DNA of 63,096 nucleotides, from the NCBI RefSeq assembly GCF_025128055.1, contig NZ_JAHLYS010000014.1, positions 1 to 63,096 of the forward strand, written 5' to 3'. The position numbers and the translations under genes were made by a program. This document shows positions 26,707 to 35,630 of this stretch, piece after piece (the stretch's first letter is position 1; each line of letters starts with the position of its first letter). This DNA is from Synechococcus sp. CS-1329 (GTDB taxonomy: Bacteria; Cyanobacteriota; Cyanobacteriia; PCC-6307; Cyanobiaceae). The notes under the pieces are model-generated. The model was not told the origin of the DNA and did not search any database. It was given only the letters and a program-made list of their open reading frames with translations.

Positions 26707-28287
26707 TCAGTCAGCCGGTAATCTGATGGCGGTGGCCCAGTCCGCCGCGTTCAGCTGGGGCAGCAAGCCGTCTTCGGCCTCGATGGCCTCCAGCCAGCCC
26801 TCAGGCAAGGCCATGCCGGTCTCGATGGCGTGCATCAGTCTCCAGAAACGATCGAGATGGCGGTGGATCCGCTCCCGGGCCAGCTCGGTGGTGGTGCCGG
26901 CCCGCAGGATGAAGCTCCAGTCAGAGCTCTGGGCCAGCAGCAGCTCCCGCCCCGCCTGGGTGAGCTGGCGCCGCTGGCTTTCGGTGGCCACGCCGCCGTT
27001 CACCCGCTTGACCATGGCGGCGGAGGCCCGGTGCCACTCCGGCACCACCCAGGCATTGCTCTGGTGGAGCCAGTAGTGGTGGTACCCCCCCTGGCCCCAG
27101 CTGGAGGGGGAAGGGCGGCAGACCTGCAGGGGGTCCCCCCGTTCAAGGACACGGCGCAGGCTGCTGAACTCCACACCGGCGCTGGGTCCCTGGCGGAACA
27201 GCTCGGCCAGAAACAGGGGTCCCTCGTACCACCAGTGGCCGAACAACTCCGCGTCGAAAGGTGCCACCAGCAGGGGGGGGCGGGCCATGGCCGCAGCCAG
27301 GACCTCCAGCTCCTGGCTGCGGCCGGCCAGGTAAGCGCTGGCGTGCTCCACCGTGCGGCTGGCCGCCGCCTGCGGGTCGTAGGGCAGCTTGCGATCGAGC
27401 GCGGAGCCCTGGCTGCTGACCCGGTGCAGCTTCAGGCCCAGGGGCCTGGAGCTGGTGATGCCCTGGGCGTGCAACTGGGCTTCGCTCAGGTCCCAGCCCA
27501 GGTCGCGGTGAAATTCCCGGTAGTGGCCATCGCCTGGATAGCCCTCCGAGGCCGACCACACCGGCAGGGTGGCGGAGCCATCGCGGCCAAAGAAGGCAAG
27601 GCCCGCCGGTGAGCAGATCGGCGCGTACACCCCGTAGCGCGGCCGCGGCAGGGCATGCAGCAGGCCATGGGCATCGAGCACGGCATAGCGCAGGCCGCAC
27701 TGCCGCAGCAGCAGATCAAGACCTTCGTAGTAAGCACACTCCGGCAGCCAGATGCCCAAGGGGCGCTCCCCCAGCAAGCGCTGGTGTTCGCGCACGGCAT
27801 TGATCAGCTGGGCCCTCACCGCTTCGGGGCTGTGGCGCAGCAGCGGCAGGTAGCCGTGGGTGGCGGCGCAGGTGAGCAGGTCGAGCACCCCGTCCTGCTG
27901 CAACTGCCGGAAGCGCTCCAGCAGCCGGCCGCCGCTGGCGAGCCAGCCCTCTCGAGTGTTCTCGAGGGTTTCAGCCAGAGCGCTGGCGGCACCGCGCAGG
28001 CTGGACGGAGCCAGAGCCAGCAGGCGCTGGCGCTGGGCGATCCAGTCGGGGAAGCGTGCGCTCAGCACCGGATCGCTGATCAGGCTCAGCAGGGTGGGCG
28101 AGAGCCCGAGGCTGAGGTGGGGCTGCTGGGCGGGATCATCCCGGCTGGCTTCCAGCACCCGCAGCAGGGGCAGATAGCTCTCGAGCAGAGCCTGGAAATA
28201 CCAGTCTTCCTCCAGGGAGCCGGGCCGACTGTTCCGGACGAAGGGGAGATGGGCATGAAGGACCAGGGCCAGGGTGCCTGTGGCCAT
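26707..28287 (-). CDS. Glycoside hydrolase family 57 protein (branching-enzyme/amylase-like)
   Basis: 526 aa. The N-terminus TLALVLHAHLPFVRN holds the first GH57 motif (HxH-P). GIWLPECAYYEGLD matches the motif with the catalytic Glu, and APFDAELFGHWWYEGP matches the motif with the second acid. The C-terminal helical DUF1957-like domain (about 410-526) is the form found in GH57 1,4-alpha-glucan branching enzymes. It most likely acts on glycogen. Whether it branches, hydrolyses or is regulatory cannot be settled from sequence. Confidence 0.87.
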   Translation of the reverse strand: MATGTLALVLHAHLPFVRNSRPGSLEEDWYFQALLESYLPLLRVLEASRDDPAQQPHLSLGLSPTLLSLISDPVLSARFPDWIAQRQRLLALAPSSLRGAASALAETLENTREGWLASGGRLLERFRQLQQDGVLDLLTCAATHGYLPLLRHSPEAVRAQLINAVREHQRLLGERPLGIWLPECAYYEGLDLLLRQCGLRYAVLDAHGLLHALPRPRYGVYAPICSPAGLAFFGRDGSATLPVWSASEGYPGDGHYREFHRDLGWDLSEAQLHAQGITSSRPLGLKLHRVSSQGSALDRKLPYDPQAAASRTVEHASAYLAGRSQELEVLAAAMARPPLLVAPFDAELFGHWWYEGPLFLAELFRQGPSAGVEFSSLRRVLERGDPLQVCRPSPSSWGQGGYHHYWLHQSNAWVVPEWHRASAAMVKRVNGGVATESQRRQLTQAGRELLLAQSSDWSFILRAGTTTELARERIHRHLDRFWRLMHAIETGMALPEGWLEAIEAEDGLLPQLNAADWATAIRLPAD

Positions 28288-28365
28288 CGACCATCCATCA
28301 ATGAAGCCACCTTACGGGCCCCCCTTGTTTGGTCTCCGGTGCTCAAAGTTCTTTACGCTGGAGCC

Positions 28366-28998
28366 ATGAGGCCAGGCGGGGCACAGGTGGAGCAAGGCAC
28401 GATCCGACGCGTGGTGATCGTGGATGGTCACGGCATGTTCTATGCCCAGCAGAAGCTGGGCTGGTTCTTTGATCCCCGCCGCCTGCTGGAGATGGCCAGT
28501 GCCGGACCTGACGTGGAGCTGGACGGCGCCTACTGGTACACGGGCCTGAAGGATCCGACCGATCAGCGGCCGTTCCGCGATGCCCTCACCAGCCTGGGTT
28601 ACACGGTTCGCAGCAAACCCCTGCGCGAGTTCGGTGCGGATCCTGAGCACCGCCAGTTCGCCCGGGCGAACCTGGATGTGGAGATCTGTCTGGATCTGAT
28701 GCTGGTGGCCCATCGCCTTGATGAGGTGTGGCTGTTGAGTGGCAGCCGGGATCTGGAGCGGGTGGTCGAAACGCTGCGGGCCAGGGGAGTGCGGACCACG
28801 CTGCTGAACACCGATGGCATGGTGCCCAGGGAGCTGCGCAACGCCGTGGATGTGTTTGTGGACCTGGCCGGGCGGCGCAAGCAACTGGAGAAGGCCGAAG
28901 CCGCCCAGGTACCGGTGTTCCACCGGGAGCTGGTGCGCCGCCCGCAGGAGCGTCTGGAGGGCAGTTCCTTGGAGGTGGCGGTCGCGCCGTCCCTCTAG
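28366..28998 (+). CDS. NYN domain protein (LabA/DUF88-like)
   Basis: 210 aa from the ATG at 28366. A PIN-like NYN fold with predicted metal-binding acids: Asp in VVIVDGHGMFY, Asp in NLDVEICLDLMLV, and Ser-Asp in WLLSGSRDLERVV, the arrangement seen in LabA proteins. LabA affects circadian gene expression in Synechococcus elongatus, and NYN domains are generally RNases. The longer open frame to the left is antisense to the GH57 gene. It ends 39 bp before leuA. Confidence 0.8.
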   Translation: MRPGGAQVEQGTIRRVVIVDGHGMFYAQQKLGWFFDPRRLLEMASAGPDVELDGAYWYTGLKDPTDQRPFRDALTSLGYTVRSKPLREFGADPEHRQFARANLDVEICLDLMLVAHRLDEVWLLSGSRDLERVVETLRARGVRTTLLNTDGMVPRELRNAVDVFVDLAGRRKQLEKAEAAQVPVFHRELVRRPQERLEGSSLEVAVAPSL

Positions 28999-29037
28999 GA
29001 TCCCCTTAACTCATACTCACATCGACTTGTAACGGTC

Positions 29038-30660
29038 ATGGCCAAGGATCCCGGCCGGGTCTTGATCTTCGACACCACCCTCCGGGACGGTGAGCAATCC
29101 CCCGGGGCCAGCCTCAACCTGGAGGAGAAGCTGGCGATTGCCCACCAGCTCGCCCGTCTGCGGGTCGACATCATCGAAGCCGGCTTCCCCTTCGCCAGTC
29201 CCGGTGATTTCAATGCGGTGCAGCGCATCGCCGCTGCCGTGGGCACCCCCGAGGGGCCGGTGATCTGTGGCCTGGCCCGGGCGGCCCGTGGTGACATCAA
29301 GGCCTGCGCTGAGGCGGTGACCCCCGCCGCCCGGCGACGCATCCACACCTTCATCGCCACCAGCGACATTCACCTCGAGCACAAGCTGCGCAAGACCCGC
29401 GCCGAGGTGGTGGCGATCACCGCCGAAATGGTGGCCTACGCCCGGTCCGTGGTTGAAGATGTGGAGTTCTCCTGCGAGGACGCCGGTCGCTCCGATCCCC
29501 ACTATCTCTATGAGGTGATTGAGGCCGCCATCCGCGCAGGCGCCACCACCATCAACATCCCCGACACCGTCGGCTACACCACGCCGGCTGAATTCGGGGG
29601 TCTGATCGCCGGCATCGAGGCCCATGTGCCCAACATCGATCAGGCGGTGATCTCGGTGCACGGCCACAACGACCTGGGCCTGGCGGTGGCCAACTTCCTC
29701 GAGGCGGTCAAAAACGGTGCCCGCCAGCTGGAGTGCACGATCAACGGCATCGGTGAGCGGGCCGGCAACGCCTCCCTCGAGGAGCTGGTGATGGCCCTGC
29801 ATGTGCGCCGGGCCTACTTCAACCCCTTCCTCGGCCGCGAGGCCGGCAGCACGGAGCCACTCACGGGGGTGCGCACCGAGGAGATCTACAAGACCTCCCG
29901 GCTGGTGAGCAATCTCACCGGCATGGCCGTGCAGCCCAACAAGGCGATCGTGGGGGCCAATGCCTTCGCCCATGAATCGGGCATCCACCAGGACGGCGTG
30001 CTCAAGAACCGCCTCACCTACGAGATCGTCGATGCCCGCACCATCGGCCTGGCCGATAACCGCATCTCCCTGGGCAAGCTGAGCGGCCGCAGTGCCTTCC
30101 GGGCGCGGCTGGAGGATCTCGGTTACACCCTCGAGCGCGACGACCTCGACGAGGCCTTCGCCCGTTTCAAGGAGCTGGCTGATCGCAAGCGCGAGATCAC
30201 CGACCGGGATCTGGAGGCGATCGTCAGCGATCAGGCCCAGCAGACCGAGGCCCGCTATGTGCTCAAGCTGGTGCAGGTGAGCACCGGCACCAACCTGCGC
30301 CCCACCGCCACCGTCACCCTCACCACCAGCGATGGGGCTGAACTCACCGAGGCCGCCATCGGCACCGGTCCGGTCGATGCCGTCTACCAGGCCCTCAACA
30401 GCCTGGCGCGGGTGCCCAACGAGCTGGTGGAGTTCAGCGTCAAGTCGGTCACCGAAGGCATTGATGCCATGGGCGAGGTCACGATTCGGCTGCGCCACCA
30501 AGGGGTGCTCTACGCCGGCCATGCCGCCGACACCGACATCGTCGTGGCAGCGGCCCAGGCCTTCGTCCATGCCCTCAACCGGCTGGTGCATGGGATCGAT
30601 CGCCAGCCTCTGCATCCCCAGAAGGCCTCTCTGCCGGTGGCGGAGCTGCCGCGGCTGTGA
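29038..30660 (+). CDS. leuA: 2-isopropylmalate synthase
   Basis: 540 aa. Condenses acetyl-CoA with 2-oxoisovalerate, the first committed step of leucine synthesis. The HMGL-like TIM barrel starts with [14 protein letters not shown] (about 11-24) and has the metal-binding HGHNDLG and [13 protein letters not shown] motifs. The C-terminal LeuA dimerisation/regulatory domain (about 395-540) is present, so leucine feedback inhibition is expected. The stop overlaps the GTG of the downstream permease gene (GTGA). Confidence 0.95.
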   Translation: MAKDPGRVLIFDTTLRDGEQSPGASLNLEEKLAIAHQLARLRVDIIEAGFPFASPGDFNAVQRIAAAVGTPEGPVICGLARAARGDIKACAEAVTPAARRRIHTFIATSDIHLEHKLRKTRAEVVAITAEMVAYARSVVEDVEFSCEDAGRSDPHYLYEVIEAAIRAGATTINIPDTVGYTTPAEFGGLIAGIEAHVPNIDQAVISVHGHNDLGLAVANFLEAVKNGARQLECTINGIGERAGNASLEELVMALHVRRAYFNPFLGREAGSTEPLTGVRTEEIYKTSRLVSNLTGMAVQPNKAIVGANAFAHESGIHQDGVLKNRLTYEIVDARTIGLADNRISLGKLSGRSAFRARLEDLGYTLERDDLDEAFARFKELADRKREITDRDLEAIVSDQAQQTEARYVLKLVQVSTGTNLRPTATVTLTTSDGAELTEAAIGTGPVDAVYQALNSLARVPNELVEFSVKSVTEGIDAMGEVTIRLRHQGVLYAGHAADTDIVVAAAQAFVHALNRLVHGIDRQPLHPQKASLPVAELPRL

Positions 30661-31490
30661 AGGACCAACGACCTCTCTGGATGAGTGCCTTGCAGCTGGG
30701 GGCGCTGCTGCTGCTGGCCCTGCTGATGCTGGTGCCCCTGCTCTGGCTGGTGAGCACGTCGCTGAAGGGCCCCGCCGAAAACATCTTCTCCACACCACCG
30801 TCGCTGATTCCGGCCCAGCCGAGCCTGGAGGCCTATGGCCGTCTCTTCGCCGACTACCCCCTCGGCCTGTATCTGTTCAACAGCACGGTGGTGAGCCTGC
30901 TGGCGGTGCTGGGGAATCTGTTATTCTGTTCGCTGGCGGCCTATCCGCTGGCGCGGATGCGCTTTGCCGGCCGCGGCCTGGTGCTGGCCCTGGTGGTGGC
31001 CACCATCTTGATCCCCTTCCAGGTGGTGATGATTCCGCTCTATCTGATGATGGTGCAACTGGGTCTGAGGAATACCCTCTGGGCTCTGATCATTCCCCAG
31101 GCCGCCACAGCCTTCGGCATCTTTCTGCTGCGCCAGAGTTTTCTTGGCGTGCCGGTGGAGCTGGAGGAAGCGGCCCGCATCGATGGCTGCACGCCGGTGG
31201 GGGAATGGTGGAACGTGATGATCCCCGCCGCCCGGGCCGATCTGATCACCCTGGCGATGTTCGTGTTCATCGGCACCTGGAGTGATTTCCTCTGGCCGCT
31301 GGTGATCCTTGACGACCCCAGGCTGTACACCCTGCCCCTGGGACTGCAGCAACTGGCCAGCAGCTTCTCCCTCGACTGGCGCCTTGTAGCCGCCGGATCG
31401 GTGGTGTCGATCCTGCCGGTGCTGGTGCTGTTCGTGCTGCTGCAGCGCTTCATCCTCCCCAGCGCCAGTGGCGATGCGGTGAAGGGCTGA
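30657..31490 (+). CDS. Sugar-type ABC transporter permease (MalG/GgtD-like)
   Basis: 277 aa, GTG start overlapping the leuA stop. Six membrane helices. The cytoplasmic EAA loop reads [29 protein letters not shown], the CUT1 carbohydrate permease signature. N-terminal [12 protein letters not shown] and later [15 protein letters not shown] are typical of MalG-type subunits, including cyanobacterial glucosylglycerol/sucrose GgtD. No binding protein, MalF-type permease or ATPase is adjacent, so the cognate transporter must be dispersed. The substrate is unknown. Confidence 0.85.
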   Translation: MKDQRPLWMSALQLGALLLLALLMLVPLLWLVSTSLKGPAENIFSTPPSLIPAQPSLEAYGRLFADYPLGLYLFNSTVVSLLAVLGNLLFCSLAAYPLARMRFAGRGLVLALVVATILIPFQVVMIPLYLMMVQLGLRNTLWALIIPQAATAFGIFLLRQSFLGVPVELEEAARIDGCTPVGEWWNVMIPAARADLITLAMFVFIGTWSDFLWPLVILDDPRLYTLPLGLQQLASSFSLDWRLVAAGSVVSILPVLVLFVLLQRFILPSASGDAVKG

Positions 31491-31588
31491 AGCGCACCAC
31501 TGTGCGAACAAACGCATCGCCTGACCTGGGCTGCTGCTGCCCTCGGTACTGTTCTGGCTCGAGAGTCGATCACTTACCGGGCGCCTGA

Positions 31589-32584
31589 ATGGAGACCAGC
31601 CTGGTGCTGCAGAATCTGCTCTCACCGCCGGTGCTGTTCTTCGCCCTCGGGGTGATCGCCGTGCTGGTGGGATCCGACCTGGAGATCCCGGCGCCGTTGC
31701 CGAAGCTCTTCTCCCTCTACCTGCTGCTGGCGATCGGCTTCAAGGGGGGTGTGGAGCTGCTCCACAGCGGCCTCGGTCCCCAGGTGATCAGCACGATCGC
31801 AGCGGCGATGCTGATGTCGGCCCTGGTGCCCCTCTACAGCTTCCTGGTGCTCAAGCGCCAGCTCGACACCTTCAATGCGGCGGCGATCGCCGCCACCTAC
31901 GGCTCCATCAGTGCCGTCACCTTCATCACTGCCGAGAGCTTCCTGGGCATCACGGGCATGCCCCACGACGGCTTCATGGTGGCCGCCCTGGCGCTGATGG
32001 AATCCCCGGCAATCATTGTTGGCCTGCTGCTGGTGAAGCTGGCCCCAGGCGAAACGAAGGAGGACCCTCGCGAGGGGATCCGCTGGGGCTCGCTGCTGCA
32101 TGAAGCCTTTCTGAACAGCTCCGTGCTGCTGCTGGTGGGCAGCCTGGTGATCGGTGGGCTGGTGGCGGCTTTCAGCCCGTCGGGGCTGGGGAAGATGGAG
32201 CCCTTCACCGGTGAACTCTTCTATGGAGCCCTCAGCTTCTTCCTGCTCGACATGGGCATCGTGGCGGCCCAGCGGGTGGGCGACCTGCGGCGGGCCGGGG
32301 CCTTTCTGATCGGTTTTGCCGTGCTGATGCCGCTGTTCAATGCCGGGATCGGCCTGGCGGTGTCCTGGCTGCTGGGCCTGCCCCAGGGGGATGCGCTGCT
32401 GTTCATGGTGCTCAGTGCCAGTGCCTCCTACATCGCCGTGCCGGCGGCGATGCGCATGACGGTGCCCCAGGCCAGCCCCAGCCTCTACATCTCCACCGCC
32501 CTGGGGGTGACTTTCCCGTTCAACATCGTCGTGGGCATTCCGCTCTACATGGCGATGGTGAGGCTGGTCATCCCGGCCACCTGA
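31589..32584 (+). CDS. sbtA: Sodium-dependent bicarbonate transporter SbtA
   Basis: 331 aa, ten or so membrane helices in two inverted halves. The family-typical segments LFSLYLLLAIGFKGGVEL, ATYGSISAVTFITAE (first substrate-site repeat) and MVLSASASYIAVPAAMRM (second) are all present. It imports HCO3- with Na+ across the plasma membrane for the carbon-concentrating mechanism. sbtB follows 26 bp downstream, so the pair is likely one operon. The 98 bp upstream would hold the promoter; I see no clear operator. Confidence 0.93.
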   Translation: METSLVLQNLLSPPVLFFALGVIAVLVGSDLEIPAPLPKLFSLYLLLAIGFKGGVELLHSGLGPQVISTIAAAMLMSALVPLYSFLVLKRQLDTFNAAAIAATYGSISAVTFITAESFLGITGMPHDGFMVAALALMESPAIIVGLLLVKLAPGETKEDPREGIRWGSLLHEAFLNSSVLLLVGSLVIGGLVAAFSPSGLGKMEPFTGELFYGALSFFLLDMGIVAAQRVGDLRRAGAFLIGFAVLMPLFNAGIGLAVSWLLGLPQGDALLFMVLSASASYIAVPAAMRMTVPQASPSLYISTALGVTFPFNIVVGIPLYMAMVRLVIPAT

Positions 32585-32610
32585 CCCTGCCTGACTTTTC
32601 GGCTTCTGCC

Positions 32611-32892
32611 ATGCATCGCCTTGATCTGATCTGCAGCGAACGGGAACTTGAGCGGGTGGTGCACCTGATCGATGCGGCCGGAGCGCCGGGCTACTCAGTG
32701 GTTCGCCATGTCACCGGCCGTGGCCCCCATGGCTCTGTCTCGGAGTCGATGGAGTTCAGCGGGCTGGGGGCGAACGTTCATGTGATCGTCTTCTGTCAGA
32801 GCGAAGCGCTGGAGAGTCTTCGCCAGGGTCTGCGGCCGATCCTGGAGTACTACGGAGGAGTTGGCTTCGTCTCCCAGGCCGAGCCGCTCTGA
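32611..32892 (+). CDS. sbtB: PII-like regulator SbtB
   Basis: 93 aa PII-like trimeric protein that binds adenine nucleotides (cAMP, AMP, ADP, ATP) and controls SbtA. Motifs: RLDLICSERELERVVHLI at the N-terminus, the T-loop region VTGRGPHGSVSES, and PILEYYGGVGFVSQAEPL at the end. Synechocystis-type SbtB has a C-terminal extension with a CGPxGC redox loop (R-loop). This protein stops before it and has no Cys pair there. It is directly downstream of sbtA. Confidence 0.9.
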   Translation: MHRLDLICSERELERVVHLIDAAGAPGYSVVRHVTGRGPHGSVSESMEFSGLGANVHVIVFCQSEALESLRQGLRPILEYYGGVGFVSQAEPL

Positions 32893-32913
32893 GCACCAGC
32901 CCCAACCCCCTTC

Positions 32914-33561
32914 ATGGCCAGCGATCCCGCCATCGCCGCGTTCGGCTCCAGCTTCACGGCGATCACCCTGGCGGAGCTGGGGGACAAGACCTTCTTTGTG
33001 GCCTTTCTGCTGGCGGCCCGCCACCGGGCCCGCTGGGTGTTCATCGGAGCCTTCGCAGCCTTGGCGGCCGTGACGTTGATCTCCCTGGGCCTGGGCCTGG
33101 GGCTGCGCAGTTTGCTGCCTCCGGAGCTAGTGCCCTGGCTGGCCGCTGTGTTCTTCGGCGGATTCGGCATCAAGCTGCTGGTCGATGCCCAGACCATGGG
33201 CTCCCAGGCCGCCGAAGAGGAGGCCCAGGCGGCGGAGGATCTGGTCAATGCCGCCGAAACCAACCAGGACCAGAGCCGGGCGGGGGGCTGGCTGGTGGTG
33301 CGTGAAGCCTTCCTGCTGGTGTTCATGGCCGAGCTGGGGGATCGCACCCAGTTCGCCACCATCGTGCTGGCCACCGCGCCGGGATTCAGCTTCAGCGCCC
33401 TGCTGGCCGGCACCCTGGCGGGCCATGCCCTGGTCACGGGTCTGGCGGTGGGGGCGGGCAAATGGATTGGTCAGCTGCTCTCCGAGCGCCTGCTCTTCCG
33501 GCTCAGTGGGGGCTTGTTCCTGGTGTTCGCCGTGGTGGCCCTGCGCCAGGCCCTGGGCTGA
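32914..33561 (+). CDS. UPF0016/GDT1 family cation exporter (Mnx-like)
   Basis: 215 aa with two homologous membrane halves, each carrying the signature E-x-G-D-[KR]-[ST]: AELGDKTFFVA (about 20) and AELGDRTQFAT (about 137). They are separated by an acidic, Ala/Glu-rich loop. Family members (TMEM165, GDT1, Synechocystis Mnx) move Mn2+ or Ca2+ out of the cytoplasm, in cyanobacteria towards thylakoid lumen or periplasm. The gene follows sbtB by 21 bp on the same strand and may be cotranscribed with it. Confidence 0.88.
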   Translation: MASDPAIAAFGSSFTAITLAELGDKTFFVAFLLAARHRARWVFIGAFAALAAVTLISLGLGLGLRSLLPPELVPWLAAVFFGGFGIKLLVDAQTMGSQAAEEEAQAAEDLVNAAETNQDQSRAGGWLVVREAFLLVFMAELGDRTQFATIVLATAPGFSFSALLAGTLAGHALVTGLAVGAGKWIGQLLSERLLFRLSGGLFLVFAVVALRQALG

Positions 33562-33633
33562 TGGTCTGCATCGGGGCCTCTGCCCAGTGCCAGTGCCCCA
33601 GAGCCGTTGGTGCCGCAGGGCTCAGGGCTGCCC

Positions 33634-33987
33634 TCAGCCCTGGCGAGCGCTGTGGTGGGCACAACGATCACAGGGGCCATCGGGCAGCACGGCGCAGCGC
33701 AGCAGCGGCGAGCGGGCATTGAAGCGACAGCTGGGGTCGCCGATCACCCAGCCGCCGTTCCACCAGCGCGCCTCACTGGGCTGGCGCTCGGCTTTCACCT
33801 GCAGCGCCACGCTGGCCAGTTCGTAGCGGCCATTGCAGAGCTGGTAGCGGTGGTGCCGCTGCAACACCAGGAAGCTGCGGCTGCCATGCAGAAACCAGTG
33901 GCCGGGTTGGGGAATCTCAGCGAGCTCCCCAAGCTCCAGTTGGCCCAGCAACTGAGCGCTGCCGGCCTGGCGAAGTTCGATGCGCAA
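33634..33987 (-). CDS. DUF6464-like small Cys-containing protein
   Basis: 117 aa. The C-terminal block DPSCRFNARSPLLRCAVLP, DGPCDRC has four conserved Cys in a spacing that suggests metal binding or a disulfide pair, and it matches the cyanobacterial DUF6464 family. The N-terminal half is beta-rich (PGHWFLHGSRSFLVLQRHHRYQL). No signal peptide. It starts five bases after the terC stop and probably shares its transcript. Function unknown. Confidence 0.72.
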   Translation of the reverse strand: MRIELRQAGSAQLLGQLELGELAEIPQPGHWFLHGSRSFLVLQRHHRYQLCNGRYELASVALQVKAERQPSEARWWNGGWVIGDPSCRFNARSPLLRCAVLPDGPCDRCAHHSARQG

Positions 33988-33992
33988 GGGTT

Positions 33993-34784
33993 TCAGGGGG
34001 TCACCTCACCGGCCTCGTCGCTGATGCGCCTGGAAAAGCCCCAGAGGAACAGGCCCGCCACCAGCAGCAGCAGGGCCCACTCGGGCAACTCGAACTGAGG
34101 GAGCCCGAGGCGCAGCAGCAGGCGCAGCCCCACCAGTCCGACGGCCAGGTAACCGGCCCGCTCCAGGTTGGAGTAGACCCCCAGCCAGCGGATGAACAGC
34201 TCGGCAGTGAGGCGCAGGGCGATCACCCCGATCACCCCGCCGGCCATCACCAGCCAGAGTCGATCGCTGATCGCCACCGCCGCGGCCACGCTGTCGAGGG
34301 AGAAGGCCAGGTCGGTGACCGCCAGGGTGACCACCACGGAACCCAGCCCCGTCGCTGAGGCGTGACCGCCGGAGCTGGTGTCCGCCTGCCCCAGCGGATT
34401 CGTGGCCGTGGCCGTGGCAGCGTCTGTGGCCGGCGCAGGCCCATCGCCGCCGGCCTCCTCGGCCGGTCCCAGAATGTTGCTCACGCTCAGCCAGAGCAGA
34501 TAGCCGGCGGCGGCCAGCTGCAGGGGCCAGAAGTTCAGCACCCAGCGGGCCAGCACGATCAGCACCAGGCGAAAGGCCAGGGCCAGGCCGAGGCCGAGGT
34601 TGAGGGCCTGACGCTGCAGCTGCGGATTCTGCAGCCGCCTGGAGATGGCGGCCAGGGCGATGGCGTTATCGGCGGAGAGCACCGCTTCGAGGGCCACCAG
34701 CAGCGGCAGCAGCAACAGCAGCTCCCCCCATTGATCCGCCTCTTCAATCAGAGGTGTGAGGGAGGAGAGCGACTCCGCTTCCAT
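33993..34784 (-). CDS. TerC family integral membrane protein
   Basis: About 263 aa from the Met at 34784. Seven to nine membrane helices. The two TerC signatures are LEAVLSADNAIALAAISRRL in the first half and DLAFSLDSVAAAVAISD in the second, each with the Asp typical of this Mn2+/metal-export or thylakoid-biogenesis family. A Gly/Ala/Thr-rich loop of about 45 residues separates the halves. Chloroplast and cyanobacterial TerC homologues support thylakoid protein insertion or Mn homeostasis. The nearby UPF0016 gene makes a metal role attractive but unproven. Confidence 0.85.
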   Translation of the reverse strand: MEAESLSSLTPLIEEADQWGELLLLLPLLVALEAVLSADNAIALAAISRRLQNPQLQRQALNLGLGLALAFRLVLIVLARWVLNFWPLQLAAAGYLLWLSVSNILGPAEEAGGDGPAPATDAATATATNPLGQADTSSGGHASATGLGSVVVTLAVTDLAFSLDSVAAAVAISDRLWLVMAGGVIGVIALRLTAELFIRWLGVYSNLERAGYLAVGLVGLRLLLRLGLPQFELPEWALLLLVAGLFLWGFSRRISDEAGEVTP

Positions 34785-34844
34785 TGGCGTGCAGCGGGTT
34801 CGGTCGCGCCACTCTAGAAAGTCATCCCCACCGGTTTCCCTGTG

Positions 34845-35630
34845 ATGCAGCTTCAGGCGCGACTGGCCCATGTGGACTCCGGCCAGCGGGTGGTGGAGGT
34901 GAGTGCCTGGGACGACGGCCGCTGCCTGGGCAGCGCCCTCGGGGAGGCGGCGAGCGCCGAGATCGCCGAAGACCGGGCCCTGCAGCGCTTGTTGCGGCGG
35001 CTGCAGGAGCCGGCAGAGGCACCAGCAGAGGCATCACCAGAGTCACCGGCAAGAGCAGCAGCACCAAGACCAACAGCAGCAGCAGCAAGACCAGCTCCAC
35101 CACCGGCCCTGCTGGAACTGGAGCCCAGTGCCGGTGCGGCCCCCGCCCGGCCAGCTGCTGCCGTCCCTGAAGCCGAACCGCTGGCCGATCCCGATGACTG
35201 GAGCGAGGAGCTGGCGGAGCTGGAGCGGTTGCTGAATCAGCTGGGCTGGGAGCGGGAGCAGGAGTCGATCTATCTGCAGCGGGCCTTTGGCCACCCCAGC
35301 CGCAGCCGCCTGATTCGCTACGCCGACCTGCTCACCTACCTCGCCGCCCTGCGCCGCCTGCAGCCTGGGGTGGATCCAGCCCAGGCTGCCCTGCCCCTGC
35401 TCCGCTCCGACCTCCTGCTCCGCTCAGATGGCCTGCTGGCGCGCCTGGGCTGGGGAGCGGCCGAGGGGCGCTCCCTGCTGGAGCGCGAGTTCAGCCTGGC
35501 CAGCCGCCAGCAGCTCAGCGACCATGAACTCCTGCGCTTCAACGAACTGCTGGCCCAGCAGCTGGAGACTTCTCCTGCGCCCAAAGCGGAGTCCGGCATT
35601 CCTGCGCCAGCAGGGCCGGCCCCAGGCTGA
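34845..35630 (+). CDS. Picocyanobacterial hypothetical protein with linker and helical C-domain
   Basis: 261 aa. A short N-terminal domain (about 1-58: QLQARLAHVDSGQRVVEVSAWDDG) is joined by a Pro/Ala/Glu linker (about 60-120) to an alpha-helical C-terminal domain (about 125-240: WSEELAELERLLNQLGWEREQE, AFGHPSRSRLIRYADLLTYL). No catalytic or membrane motif. It is divergent from terC. Its last 92 bp overlap, tail to tail, the gene on the other strand. Family unknown to me; the two folded ends make it credible. Confidence 0.65.
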   Translation: MQLQARLAHVDSGQRVVEVSAWDDGRCLGSALGEAASAEIAEDRALQRLLRRLQEPAEAPAEASPESPARAAAPRPTAAAARPAPPPALLELEPSAGAAPARPAAAVPEAEPLADPDDWSEELAELERLLNQLGWEREQESIYLQRAFGHPSRSRLIRYADLLTYLAALRRLQPGVDPAQAALPLLRSDLLLRSDGLLARLGWGAAEGRSLLEREFSLASRQQLSDHELLRFNELLAQQLETSPAPKAESGIPAPAGPAPG

